From contig JAFGDK010000080.1 in NCBI GenBank assembly GCA_016932165.1, forward strand, positions 1-64,000: DNA of 64,000 bases. The letters run 5' to 3'. Origin of the DNA: Anaerolineales bacterium (lineage in GTDB: Bacteria; Chloroflexota; Anaerolineae; Anaerolineales; UBA11579). The position numbers and the translations under genes are program-made. Shown in pieces: positions 34,490-43,701 of the stretch; position 1 is the first letter of the stretch; every line of letters begins with the position of its first letter. The notes under the pieces are model-generated. The model searched no databases and was not told where the DNA came from. It was given only the letters and a program-made list of their open reading frames with translations.

Positions 34490-36285
34490 ATTTCCTGAAT
34501 CCTTGGGCATTCCTTGGTCTCCTCAGCCTCCCGGCGATCATCGCCCTCCACTGGCATTTTCAACGCAACAGCCGGGTGGTGGTCTCCAGTATGTTCCTCT
34601 GGCGCTTCCTGGATGAAAAGTTTCAGGGCAACAAAATGAATTTTCTCCACATATCCTGGCTGCTGATCCTCGATTTGCTGGTCGCCCTGGTGCTAACCCT
34701 CGCCCTGACCCGCCCGGTGTTGGAACTCCCATCGTTTGGGGCTGGCATCCGCCAGCAGGTGATCCTGCTCGATGATTCCGCCAGTATGCTTGCCCTGGAG
34801 GGTTCTTCTAATCGCTTTGCTGAGGCTATTGAAGTGGCTGCTGGGATCATCGAGGACAGCGGCGACAAGGGTGAGGTTGTCTTAATCACTTTTGGCGGTA
34901 AGGCGGAGTTGGTTGCCCAGGGAGTGGACGAAGATTTTTCCGCCTTCGCTTCCCGTGTGCGTCAACTCCAGGCCTCCGGTACGGGAGAAGACCTGCGCGC
35001 CGCGCTGGCGATTGCGCAGCGGTTGGAAAACCCGCGCTTACCGCAAAGTGTTACCATCATCACCGATGGGGCTTACCCTGTGCCTTCCCTGGATGGTTTT
35101 CCGCAAGAGATTGAATGGAGCTTTGTCGGTGATGGGGATAACAACCAGGCGGTGCTGGATTTGTCGGTGGAGGGCAGCCGGCAGGCCCAGGTCGATCTTT
35201 TCTTTCGCCTGGCAAACTACAGCAGACAGCCTGTCACCCGGGAAGTTGAAGTCAGCGTGGACGGCAGTCAGATCACCAGCCTGGCGCTTGAACTGCCCCC
35301 CAACAGCCTCACGCCCCAAACGGTAGCCGTGACCGGCGGGGGAGAATCCGTCTCGGTGCAGCTGCTGGGTACCGATCAGATGCCTGCGGATGATGTGGCA
35401 GTTGTTGGAACAGCCAGGGACCGAGAGGTGAAGGTTGCCATTGTCGCTAATACTCCTTATCCCCTGGACCGCGCGATCGAAACGATTCCTGAAGCCAGTT
35501 TGGATGTGTTCACCCCGGCTGGTTTCCTAAATAATGAGACCTATGACCTGGTGATCTTCCGTGATTTTGTTCCCCCAGTCTGGCCCAGTGGGATAACCCT
35601 CATCTTTGACCCCCCGCCGATAAGCTCTGTGATCTCGGTTGGAGACCTTATTGCGGTGCAATCGCAGGCAGAGGTGTTGCCGGGATCCATTCTGATTGGC
35701 GCCGGGATGGAAAGCGTCCGTTGGGAATTTGGCTATGACCTCTCGGATGTTCAGAATTTCGAGCCGTTGGCTGAGGCTGACAATATTCCCCTGGTTCTTC
35801 ACCAGAAAACCGGTCAGAGTGATATCTATCTCTTCGCACTGCTGCTGGAGGCCGGTAACTTCACCAAGCATCCTGCTTTCCCCATCCTGCTCTCCCGGTT
35901 TGTCTCCCAGGCCAGGGATTTTGCCCCGCAGCCGGGTTACCTGGCAGGAGATGTGCTCATCTTGCCGGATGGTGAGACAAGCATCCAAACGCCTTCCGGG
36001 GAGTTGATTTCCGGGGAAGAAACCGGCAAGATCAACCTTGTGGAACCCGGGCTCTACCGCTATTTGGCTGCTGATAATTTTGGGGGCATCCATGAAGTGC
36101 TCTTTGGGGTCAATCTGGGCGAGGCGGATGAAAGCGACATCACCCCGCAGGACTGGCGCGCCGGGGTTGCGGTTTTTACCCCTGAGGATGGGGGGTGGCA
36201 GCGGGTAGAGGTTCATCTCGGCCCTTGGCTGCTAGCGATTGCTATCATATTGCTGATGGTGGAAGCCTGGAGGGCCTGGCGGTGA
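34486..36285 (+). CDS. BatA-type VWA membrane protein
   Basis: 599 residues. An N-terminal BatA-like region (MNFLNPWAFLGLLSLPAIIA) and two membrane helices precede a VWA domain (QQVILLDDSASMLALEG, intact D-x-S-x-S, then GTGEDLRAALAIA). A long beta-rich extracytoplasmic part and a final helix (WLLAIAIILLMVEAW) follow. It overlaps both neighbours in a start/stop fashion, so it is strongly coupled. Likely a membrane partner of the MoxR ATPase, possibly in envelope stress or protein maturation. Confidence 0.85.
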   Translation: MNFLNPWAFLGLLSLPAIIALHWHFQRNSRVVVSSMFLWRFLDEKFQGNKMNFLHISWLLILDLLVALVLTLALTRPVLELPSFGAGIRQQVILLDDSASMLALEGSSNRFAEAIEVAAGIIEDSGDKGEVVLITFGGKAELVAQGVDEDFSAFASRVRQLQASGTGEDLRAALAIAQRLENPRLPQSVTIITDGAYPVPSLDGFPQEIEWSFVGDGDNNQAVLDLSVEGSRQAQVDLFFRLANYSRQPVTREVEVSVDGSQITSLALELPPNSLTPQTVAVTGGGESVSVQLLGTDQMPADDVAVVGTARDREVKVAIVANTPYPLDRAIETIPEASLDVFTPAGFLNNETYDLVIFRDFVPPVWPSGITLIFDPPPISSVISVGDLIAVQSQAEVLPGSILIGAGMESVRWEFGYDLSDVQNFEPLAEADNIPLVLHQKTGQSDIYLFALLLEAGNFTKHPAFPILLSRFVSQARDFAPQPGYLAGDVLILPDGETSIQTPSGELISGEETGKINLVEPGLYRYLAADNFGGIHEVLFGVNLGEADESDITPQDWRAGVAVFTPEDGGWQRVEVHLGPWLLAIAIILLMVEAWRAWR

Positions 36286-38828
36286 GTGGCGGATTATTGG
36301 TTGCCCTGGCCTTGTTTGCTACCGCTGGTTTTGCCTGGCTGGCTTATCGGTTGTCCCTGCGCTGGTGGCCCAGCCTGCTGATTCGCCTGGCGGTGCTGGG
36401 ATTGGTGCTGGCTGCCCTCAGCGCCGGCTGGCTGGGCTCTACGGAATCCCAACCCGACCACCAAATCTTGCTTGTGGATCTCTCCGACAGCGTTTCTGAG
36501 AGAGGAAAGCAAACCGCCCGGTCTTTCTCTGAAGACTGGCTGCAGGACGGGGAGAACCGAGAGGTGATCGTCTTTGGCGCGGATGCAGATTTTCTCCTGT
36601 CTGGGGAATGGCCCCAGGTGGAAACTGGCGGCACAGACCTGGCTGGTGCCCTGCTCCTGGCACAGTCCCGCCTGGTTGGTGATCCAGGCAGGATCCTGAT
36701 CGCCACCGATGGGCAGGTATCTGACCAACAGCAGGTCGACACTGCCCTGGATGAGATCACCGCCGCGGGTAACACGATCCAATTCATCCCCCTTGAGTCT
36801 ATCGACCAGCCCGGGGATGTGTACCTTGCCAGGGTGCGGGGGCCAGACCAGATCTGGCCAGGGACCGAGTTCCAGCTTGAGGTCACTACCTTCAGCCGTG
36901 TGGGCGGGGATGCTGTCCTTGAGGTCTCGGCTGGAGAAAATGTGGAGAAAATTCAACTCTCGCTGGAAGCTGGCGAAAATCGTAAAATCATTCCACTCAT
37001 AGCTGGAGAAACCGGGGTACTGCCGCTCAGCTTCCGGGTGGTGAAAGAAGATGATCCCTTCCCGGCAAACAATACGTTCTACAAATCCGTCCGGGTGCTC
37101 CCCCAGCCGCAGGTCTTATTTGTCACCCAGGCGGCGGCTTCAGCGCAGAAGTTGATCCGCAGTCTTGAGAGGGAGGGCTTCCCGGTGACAGTGATCTCGC
37201 CGGCTGAGTTCCCCCGTTCTGTCTATGACCTGCAGCCGTACCCGGCAGTCTTTATCCATGACATACTTGCACAGGACCTCGATCTGGAACAAATGCAAGC
37301 CCTGGAGTTGAATGTTGTTCAGTTTGGCAAGTCTGCGATCTTCATTGGTGGCCGCAACAGCTTTACCCTTGGCGGTTACCAGAATACTCCTCTTGAGCGG
37401 CTCCTCCCGGTGATTCTGATCCCGCCAACCCGCGTCCAGCGGGTTCCATTGACCTTTTTGATGGTGCTCGACCGGTCAGGAAGTATGGCTGGTGACCGGG
37501 ATTCTGAATTCCCCCCGATTGAACTGACCCGCGAAGCAGCCATGCGCGCCATAGAAACGCTCAGGCCGGATGATTATATCGGCGTGTTGACTTTTGCCAG
37601 TACTCTCAATTGGGATGTGCCGCTTGCCCCGGTGGGGGACGGTCTGGTGCTGCGGACTGTCCAGGACAAGGTCAGCCAGATCGAGGCGGTCGGCGGCACT
37701 AATATGTATCTTGGCCTGGAAGAGGCTGTTGATGAACTGATCCATTCCCTCACTACCGATTATCTACACATCCTGCTGATGTCCGACGGGGTCAGCGGAG
37801 ACGGCTCCCGCCAGGAATTTGAAACCCTGGTTGGAGAAGCCCGGCAGCGCGGAGTGACGATCTCAACGATTGCCCTCGGGCGCGAGAGCGATCCTGAAAC
37901 GCTTTCTGCTATTGCCGGCGCCGGGGGAGGGCGCTTCTATTATGTGCTTGAACCTGTTGACCTCTCCACCGTGATGGTCGATGAAACCCGAGCTGTGCAG
38001 ACCGAGAATGTCCAGGAGGGGCGCACCAATCTGATCCTGGGGATCGACAACCACCCGATTCTCTCAAAAATTATCCTAGATTCCCGCGCCCTTGCAATGG
38101 AAGGTTATCTTGCTGTGCAAAGCAAATCCACTCTCGGCGCTGAGGATGTGCTCCTCTCCGGTAATTTCGGAGACCCGATCCTTTCCGTCTGGCAGGTTGG
38201 GCTGGGGCACACGGCTGCCTGGATGGGGGATGTGGGGGAGTCCTGGCTGCCGAACCTGGATACCTGGCCTGAGTTGGGCAAGTTCTGGAGACAGGTGATC
38301 TGGTATTCTCTCCCCGATCCATCGGTTACCGAACCAGAGGCGGCAGTCCGCGTGGAAGGTGATCAGGTGCTGGTGAAGATCCAGCTCACCCAGGCAGACA
38401 GGCAAGCTTTGGATGCCGGGTCGCTGCGTTTCCTGCTGCCTGGCATGGATGGGCAGATTGATGAAGCACTCGTGGAGCAGGTGGGTGTCTCTACCTTCCA
38501 GGCAGTCTTCCCGCGGCCGGCGGATGGGGCTTATGGCGGGGTGATCCAGTTCACAGCTGGCGGGGTGGAATCGCAAATTTTAGTGCCGTTTGCGGTGAAC
38601 TACCCGGAGGAGTGGCAGTTTGCTGACCCTCAGATAGGGGAAGAGCAGATTGAGGTCTGGACGCAAAACCCCGCAGCCGGAAAAATTGAGCTGGAAGCCG
38701 GCTCAGCGCCTGAATCTGCACGACTAGAAACCAGCCGCGCTTTTGAAATTCTGATAGGATTGTTATTGGTCTCCTGGCCGCTGGAGGTCGCCATCCGCCG
38801 CTGGCGGATGCCGTGGCGTCGTCCATGA
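36282..38828 (+). CDS. Large membrane protein with two VWA-like and one glutamine-amidotransferase-like region
   Basis: 848 residues from a GTG overlapping the previous stop. Two N-terminal helices (up to about residue 55) precede a first VWA-like domain (QILLVDLSDSVSERGKQ), a Rossmann-like region resembling glutamine amidotransferases (QVLFVTQAAASAQKLIRSLE), a complete second VWA domain (FLMVLDRSGSMAGDRDSE) and a C-terminal helix (LIGLLLVSWPLEVAI). Such proteins are regular members of MoxR/DUF58/VWA clusters. Cargo unknown. Confidence 0.82.
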   Translation: MSGGLLVALALFATAGFAWLAYRLSLRWWPSLLIRLAVLGLVLAALSAGWLGSTESQPDHQILLVDLSDSVSERGKQTARSFSEDWLQDGENREVIVFGADADFLLSGEWPQVETGGTDLAGALLLAQSRLVGDPGRILIATDGQVSDQQQVDTALDEITAAGNTIQFIPLESIDQPGDVYLARVRGPDQIWPGTEFQLEVTTFSRVGGDAVLEVSAGENVEKIQLSLEAGENRKIIPLIAGETGVLPLSFRVVKEDDPFPANNTFYKSVRVLPQPQVLFVTQAAASAQKLIRSLEREGFPVTVISPAEFPRSVYDLQPYPAVFIHDILAQDLDLEQMQALELNVVQFGKSAIFIGGRNSFTLGGYQNTPLERLLPVILIPPTRVQRVPLTFLMVLDRSGSMAGDRDSEFPPIELTREAAMRAIETLRPDDYIGVLTFASTLNWDVPLAPVGDGLVLRTVQDKVSQIEAVGGTNMYLGLEEAVDELIHSLTTDYLHILLMSDGVSGDGSRQEFETLVGEARQRGVTISTIALGRESDPETLSAIAGAGGGRFYYVLEPVDLSTVMVDETRAVQTENVQEGRTNLILGIDNHPILSKIILDSRALAMEGYLAVQSKSTLGAEDVLLSGNFGDPILSVWQVGLGHTAAWMGDVGESWLPNLDTWPELGKFWRQVIWYSLPDPSVTEPEAAVRVEGDQVLVKIQLTQADRQALDAGSLRFLLPGMDGQIDEALVEQVGVSTFQAVFPRPADGAYGGVIQFTAGGVESQILVPFAVNYPEEWQFADPQIGEEQIEVWTQNPAAGKIELEAGSAPESARLETSRAFEILIGLLLVSWPLEVAIRRWRMPWRRP

Positions 38829-38856
38829 CAGCCAAAACTTTTTATAGGAGAAAAAC

Positions 38857-39864
38857 ATGGAAAACGGAGAAAACAGAACTCTGACCGTTGAGCAGTACCG
38901 CCAGATTGCGGTGGCGATTGATAAACAACTCTCCCGCTATATCGTCGGGCAGCGTGAGCTTGTCCATGATCTGTTGGTGACTCTGTTGGCGGGGGGCAAT
39001 GCGCTGCTTGAGGGCGTCCCCGGATTGGGCAAGACTCTGCTGATTCAGACTCTCTCCGAAACGCTGGCCTGCTCCTATGCCCGCATCCAGTTTACCCCCG
39101 ACCTGATGCCCGCCGACATCCTCGGAACGATGATCCTCACCACCCAGGAAGACGGGCAGCGCGGCTTCAAATTTGAGAAGGGACCAATCTTCGCCAACCT
39201 GGTGCTTGCCGACGAGATCAACCGGGCGGCCCCGCGCACCCAATCGGCCCTGCTGGAGGCGATGCAGGAGGGGCAGGTGACCATCTCCGGCCAGACCTAT
39301 GATCTGCCCAAACCCTTCTTCGTCCTTGCCACCCAGAACCCGATCGAAATGGAGGGCACCTACCCGCTCCCTGAGGCGCAGATTGACCGCTTCCTCTACA
39401 AGCTATATGTTCCCTATCCCAATGAGAATGACCTGGTGGAGATTGCCCGGCGCACCACTGGCGCATCTCTGCCGGTGGTGGAACGCGTTTCATCTGGCAA
39501 GGTGCTGGAGGCGATGCAGAAGCTCACCCGCACCGTGCCAGTCGCTGAGCCGGTCTTCCGTTACGCAGCCCGCCTGGTGGGTGCCACCCAGCCTGACCAG
39601 CCTGAGGCGCTGCCCTCGGTCAAGCGCAATCTGCGTGTAGGGGCCAGCCCGCGCGGCCTGCAGGCCCTGATCTGGGGCGCCAAAGCCGAAGCCTTGCTGG
39701 ATAACCGTAAAGCTGTCTCGATAGAGGATGTCCGCAAGGTGATCTATCCCGCCCTGCGCCACCGCCTGATCCTTAACTTTGAAGCCCAGGCCGAAGGAGT
39801 CAACCCTGATACAATCCTTAGAGAGATCCTCAAGAATGTGAAACTGCCGGTGGTCAAGGATTAG
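38857..39864 (+). CDS. MoxR-family AAA+ ATPase
   Basis: 335 residues. Walker A GVPGLGKT (53-60), Walker B with LVLADEINRAAPRTQSALLE, sensor region ATQNPIEMEGTYPLPEAQID and an arginine-rich lid (RRTTGA). Residues about 260-275 carry GASPRGLQAL, usual for MoxR. MoxR ATPases act as chaperones that activate VWA-containing partners, and two such proteins plus a DUF58 protein lie directly upstream. It is the last gene of the operon here, whereas MoxR genes usually come first. Confidence 0.95.
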   Translation: MENGENRTLTVEQYRQIAVAIDKQLSRYIVGQRELVHDLLVTLLAGGNALLEGVPGLGKTLLIQTLSETLACSYARIQFTPDLMPADILGTMILTTQEDGQRGFKFEKGPIFANLVLADEINRAAPRTQSALLEAMQEGQVTISGQTYDLPKPFFVLATQNPIEMEGTYPLPEAQIDRFLYKLYVPYPNENDLVEIARRTTGASLPVVERVSSGKVLEAMQKLTRTVPVAEPVFRYAARLVGATQPDQPEALPSVKRNLRVGASPRGLQALIWGAKAEALLDNRKAVSIEDVRKVIYPALRHRLILNFEAQAEGVNPDTILREILKNVKLPVVKD

Positions 39865-40011
39865 GGAATAGTCACTTAGGCACAGAGGGAAGAGGAAACC
39901 GCAGCAAATTTTCCGAGACGCACATCCACCCCAGGATGGGTTGGATATCCAATTCGTGACGATCTGACTGACTGACTATATAACTAAAACCAATCAAACT
40001 TCAGTTTTGTA

Positions 40012-41163
40012 CTACTCAAGGCTATTAAAATAGTTAACCGCCAGTTCCAGCACCTGCTCATAACTGAGCTCTCCCTCGCCAGCGCCGATGTCGGGGATTA
40101 GCTTAAACGGTTCCCCTGCTGAGCCACCCGGCAGCCACCACACTGCTGAGGTCACATGGATGCTGGACTCGTCATCCAGGGTGAAGACCAGCTGCACGGT
40201 GTTCTTGCCGAAGGAGGGCATCCCGATCAATGGGGCGCGGCCGTGCACCTGCAAAGCCCCGGCGATGATCTCCGATGCACTGGCCGAGTTCTGGTCGATC
40301 AGCACTGCAATTGGCAGCTCTGCCAGTGCGCCTTTCTCTTTCACCTTGTATACTTTAGGGTCCTGCCCTTTGAACTGCTGGGAAATGATCTCGCCGTCTT
40401 CCAGGAACAGCCGGGCGATCTCGATCCCACCATCCAGCAGGCCTCCGCCGTTGCCCTGCAGGTCGAGGATGAAATATTCCACTCCCTGCCCTTGCAGTTC
40501 TTCGACTGCCTGGATGATCTCATCCGTGGTGGAGGCTGCGATCAGGTTAATATCGATCAGCCCGACGTGTGGATACTGGTCCAACGGGCGGGAGGAGACC
40601 GAAGGGAGGTCGATCCTGGCTCTTTTGATCTCAAAACTGTATTCTTCCATCTCCGGCGGGCGCTGGATGGTGATCTGTACTTTTTCCCCCTCTGGGCCGC
40701 GGATTAAGGCAACTGCCTCGTGGATGTCCATCTCGATCGTGATCAGGGCATCATCCACACCTACCAGGATATCGCCGTCTATCAGGCCGGCTTCGCGTGC
40801 CGGGCTGTCTGCATTCGGATACAGCACGATCAGCCCTTCCTCGTTGTAGGACAATTGGCTGCCGATCCCACCAAAATGACCCGCAAAATTATCCGAGGAA
40901 AGTTCGTGCTGCACCGGCTCGCTGAAGGAGGCGTACGGATCATCCAGCGCGCCTACCATCCCCTGGATCATCCCGTGTTCCAGGGCTGGATCCTCTGGGA
41001 TTGGATAATAGGAGTGGTTGAGGATGATCTGCTTGGCCTGGGAAAGCACGGGCAGGTCCAACTCGGGTGGGGAGATCATCTGGTGGGTGTACCAGCCTGC
41101 TGCAAAGGCGATCCCCAGGCTGACCAGGGTGATAATCGCTGTTATGATCGTTTCTCGTCTCAT
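40012..41163 (-). CDS. C-terminal processing protease (S41/Ctp family)
   Basis: 383 residues. An N-terminal anchor helix (TIITAIITLVSLGIAFAAGW) precedes a short helical region, a PDZ domain (IGSQLSYNEEGLIVLYPNAD, GLIDGDILVGVDDA) and the S41 catalytic domain. QNSASASEII with Ser295 and SFGKNTVQ with Lys320 form the dyad with the standard 25-residue spacing. It cleaves proteins near their C-termini outside the membrane. The ATG at 41163 is chosen because AGGAA stands 6 bases upstream. A GTG 13 codons earlier lacks this. Confidence 0.92.
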   Translation of the reverse strand: MRRETIITAIITLVSLGIAFAAGWYTHQMISPPELDLPVLSQAKQIILNHSYYPIPEDPALEHGMIQGMVGALDDPYASFSEPVQHELSSDNFAGHFGGIGSQLSYNEEGLIVLYPNADSPAREAGLIDGDILVGVDDALITIEMDIHEAVALIRGPEGEKVQITIQRPPEMEEYSFEIKRARIDLPSVSSRPLDQYPHVGLIDINLIAASTTDEIIQAVEELQGQGVEYFILDLQGNGGGLLDGGIEIARLFLEDGEIISQQFKGQDPKVYKVKEKGALAELPIAVLIDQNSASASEIIAGALQVHGRAPLIGMPSFGKNTVQLVFTLDDESSIHVTSAVWWLPGGSAGEPFKLIPDIGAGEGELSYEQVLELAVNYFNSLE

Positions 41164-41235
41164 AGGTTCCTGCCTGAAAAATTTGATAAGATAGTTTAAC
41201 ACAGGGACTAGAATTGAATAGGCTCAACTTCAGAA

Positions 41236-41251
41236 TCAAACAAAAGTTTGA
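41236..41251. repeat. Inverted repeat in the ctp/phosphoesterase gap
   Basis: TCAAAC-aaaa-GTTTGA, a perfect 6-bp inverted repeat in the 124-bp intergenic region between two divergent genes. It may be an operator or a weak hairpin. Confidence 0.35.
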
Positions 41252-41287
41252 TATCTTATGACCGAAATAATCCAAAGGAGGAACTCC

Positions 41288-41785
41288 ATGAAAATCGGCA
41301 TCATCAGCGACACCCACGATAACCTCTGGCGCCTGGCGGAAGCGATCCCCCACTTGCAGACGACCGAGGCGGTGATCCACTGCGGGGATCTGATCTCTCC
41401 GTTCATGATCCACCGCTTAGGGCAGGGGTTATCTGGGAAACCGGTGCATCTGGTGTGGGGCAACAACGACGGCGATAGGCGCACCGTTTCGAAGGCAGCT
41501 GAGGGTTACACAGGCTTTCAGATCCACGGGGAATACGCAGAAATTGAACTGGGAAATTTTCGCATAGCCGTAAACCATTATCCTGAAATCGGGCGCGTTC
41601 TGGCAGCCTCAGATAAATTCGATCTGGTCTGTTATGGTCACGACCACACCGCCCACGATGAGATTATCGGCAGCACTCTCCTGCTCAACCCTGGCGAGAT
41701 CATGGGATTGAACGGCAGTTCATCCATTGTCATCCTGGAGACAGAAACGCTGGAATTTGAACGGATTACAATCTGGACTGAATAG
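41288..41785 (+). CDS. YfcE/MJ0936-type metallophosphoesterase
   Basis: 165 residues, calcineurin-like fold. The metal ligands are in GIISDTHDN, VIHCGDLI, VWGNNDGDR and YGHDHTAH. Small proteins of this family hydrolyse phosphodiesters such as cyclic nucleotides. The natural substrate is uncertain. Strong ribosome site AAAGGAGG ahead of the ATG at 41288. Transcribed divergently from the Ctp protease. Confidence 0.9.
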   Translation: MKIGIISDTHDNLWRLAEAIPHLQTTEAVIHCGDLISPFMIHRLGQGLSGKPVHLVWGNNDGDRRTVSKAAEGYTGFQIHGEYAEIELGNFRIAVNHYPEIGRVLAASDKFDLVCYGHDHTAHDEIIGSTLLLNPGEIMGLNGSSSIVILETETLEFERITIWTE

Positions 41786-41944
41786 GAAATTTTGGGAGAT
41801 AACAAACCAAAGTCCCTGTCCCGCTTGATGCGGGGGAGGGGTTGGGTCGTGGATGAAATAAAAAAAACACTATTTGCTGGTTGCCAGTTCTCGGGCAGGC
41901 GAGACTCCAGCCATCAGATTTTTTCTAAGTAATTTACTTGATCC

Positions 41945-42064
41945 TTACCTTGAGACCGCCAGTTTGGTCATTATCCCTTCACTGTTCAGGGTGATACGGG
42001 CGTGATGGGTGGATTTATCCCTAACGATCTGTTTGCTGAAGGAGACAATTTCCCTCTGAGTTTA
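41945..42064 (-). pseudogene. 3' fragment of a C25-like protease gene (partial duplicate)
   Basis: On the minus strand, codons ending with SKQIV, HHARITLN, MTKLAVSR and TAA match the C-terminal 35-40 residues of the protease encoded at 43702-46218. The upstream part is missing and the frame closes at about 42065. Between the two copies lie a methyltransferase gene and a small gene of opposite direction. It is a truncated duplicate or the scar of a lost paralogue. Confidence 0.85.
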
Positions 42065-42299
42065 ATTGATTCGACCTGACTTTGCTGCTAAGTTTGAGGG
42101 AATTAAGGATTTGCTCCAATATAAGATAAATTATACCCAAATTATAAGATATAATTATATAGATTACCTCATAAGTGATCCTTTAAACTTCACCCATCTC
42201 GTAAATCCCCATCGAGTGATCTGATCAGACCTGACATCGATTTAGCTTTCCCTGGGGACCAACCGACTTTTCGGCCATTTATTTCTTAAGAGGCAAAAG
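42065..42299. other. Gene-free AT-rich stretch
   Basis: The 514-bp gap 41786-42299 holds the protease fragment, a CCCGC-ttgat-GCGGG hairpin near 41822-41836 and, from about 42100, an AT-rich segment with TATAATTATATAG that may provide the promoter for the methyltransferase. I see no further gene. Confidence 0.5.
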
Positions 42300-43121
42300 A
42301 TGAAAACCCAAAGAGAAAACGGAAACCCATTATCCTCTGCTGAACCCTGGAATCTTGTAGCAGATGGATATACTACAGAATTGAAGTATTGGTCAGAATT
42401 AATTGCCGGCAAAGCTTTGGAATTGGCAAATCTCCCCTCCTCACCGCATATTGTGGATATAGCGGCAGGTCCAGGCTCGCTGTCACTTCTGGCGGCCAAG
42501 GCAGGCGCAGTCGTCAGTGCCATCGATTTTTCAGAGAATATGGTTACCAATCTATTAAGGAGTTCTAAGGAAATGGGCTTAACCCTCGCAGATGTGAGAG
42601 TTGGGGATGGTCAGAATTTGCCTTACGATGATTGTCAGTTCGACGGAGCATTTTCGATGGTTGGACTTATTTTTTTCCCAGATCGAGGTGCTGGCTTCAG
42701 AGAAATGTGCCGGGTTTTACGTCCGGGTTGCAGGGCAGTTGTCAGCAGCATTGCATCCATCGAGGGACCTTTTGTGCAGGTCCTTGAGGTTATGAGTGAG
42801 ATTGTACCAGCTATGCCTAACACCTCAAACAATAAACCCCCTTTAAGCAATTCAAACGATTTTTCTCAGGAAATGTCAGACGGGGGATTTCGTGATGTCA
42901 CCATTCATACCGTTACCGAAGTTTTCACCACTCCGACACTGGCGGATTTCTGGTGGAAAACGCAGCGCTCTGCCGCCCCGGTCGCCCTGATCAAAAGCAG
43001 CCTGGGGGAGGAACAATGGGATGAAGTCTCTACCGAGGTGATTCGTCACCTTCAAGAGACGTTTAGCAAAGGATCTGTCGAAGAGGTTTTTACCATGCAT
43101 TTGGGGGTGGGGGTTAGATGA
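42300..43121 (+). CDS. SAM-dependent class I methyltransferase
   Basis: 273 residues. Motif I is VDIAAGPGSLSLLAAKAG (about 57-74), followed by VSAIDFSENMV and FDGAFSMVGLIFFPD, the layout of UbiE/COQ5-like small-molecule methyltransferases. GAGG stands ahead of the ATG. Its stop (TGA) overlaps a possible ATG of the next gene, so the two are coupled. The substrate is unknown. The pair is flanked by two copies of the protease 3' end. Confidence 0.85.
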   Translation: MKTQRENGNPLSSAEPWNLVADGYTTELKYWSELIAGKALELANLPSSPHIVDIAAGPGSLSLLAAKAGAVVSAIDFSENMVTNLLRSSKEMGLTLADVRVGDGQNLPYDDCQFDGAFSMVGLIFFPDRGAGFREMCRVLRPGCRAVVSSIASIEGPFVQVLEVMSEIVPAMPNTSNNKPPLSNSNDFSQEMSDGGFRDVTIHTVTEVFTTPTLADFWWKTQRSAAPVALIKSSLGEEQWDEVSTEVIRHLQETFSKGSVEEVFTMHLGVGVR

Positions 43122-43141
43122 TAGATTCTAATGAGGATTAT

Positions 43142-43525
43142 ATGTCAGCGCCGATTGTCTTTATCACAACGTTTGTGATCGAAGAGGGTGCTCTTGAGAA
43201 GTTCAAAGAAGCTGCTCAACGTTCAACCAATTTCCTTAAGGATAATGGTCTGCAGCTTTTGGCTGAGGTTTGCATCGATGAAAAAGACATGCGCGCACAC
43301 GGCATTCAGGTACATAGGGACTCGGAATCAATATTAGATCATTGGCTGCTCTCCGATCCTTATATGAGCAATGTGATGCAGTATATTAGAACCACACATG
43401 TTGAGATATATGGTCAGCCAAATGAGGCTGTGTTGGAAGGCATGCGCAGACTCACCTCTCAGGGTGCAGTAATCACAGTAACTCCCCATCTTACCGGTTT
43501 CAGCCGGCTTGTGGCCCCAGATTAG
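43142..43525 (+). CDS. Small ABM-like (dimeric alpha/beta barrel) protein
   Basis: 127 residues from the ATG at 43142 (GAGG six bases upstream). An ATG at 43118 overlapping the previous stop is an alternative start. IVFITTFVIEEGALEKFKEAAQ at the N-terminus and a beta-alpha-beta arrangement resemble antibiotic-biosynthesis-monooxygenase-like ferredoxin folds. No cofactor motif. It is coupled to the methyltransferase and may act on the same small molecule. Confidence 0.6.
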   Translation: MSAPIVFITTFVIEEGALEKFKEAAQRSTNFLKDNGLQLLAEVCIDEKDMRAHGIQVHRDSESILDHWLLSDPYMSNVMQYIRTTHVEIYGQPNEAVLEGMRRLTSQGAVITVTPHLTGFSRLVAPD

Positions 43526-43649
43526 ATTTGTTCTCTCCGAAAATAGGACATTGGAGTTCAGTGGATTTAAACAGAAGCTATCTGAGCAGCTTTTCATTGG
43601 TTTAACCTTGGAACTGCAGCCCCTTATCAAACAGTCATCCATAAAATAA

Positions 43650-43678
43650 AAAATCCGTTGGTCACCCCAACGGATTTT
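43650..43678 (-). terminator. Terminator of the protease/TPR operon
   Basis: AAAATCCGTTGG-tcacc-CCAACGGATTTT, a 12-bp perfect stem. On the minus strand it is followed by TTTATTTTAT. It ends the long minus-strand operon and may also stop the convergent small plus-strand genes. Confidence 0.9.
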
Positions 43679-43701
43679 AATAGTCCTTTATTTCGAAGTA
43701 T

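Noticed and set aside
39958-39983. CTGACTGACTGACTATATAAC microrepeat downstream of moxR
   Set aside because: Only about three 4-bp units, with no further structure. Not enough to call a functional element.
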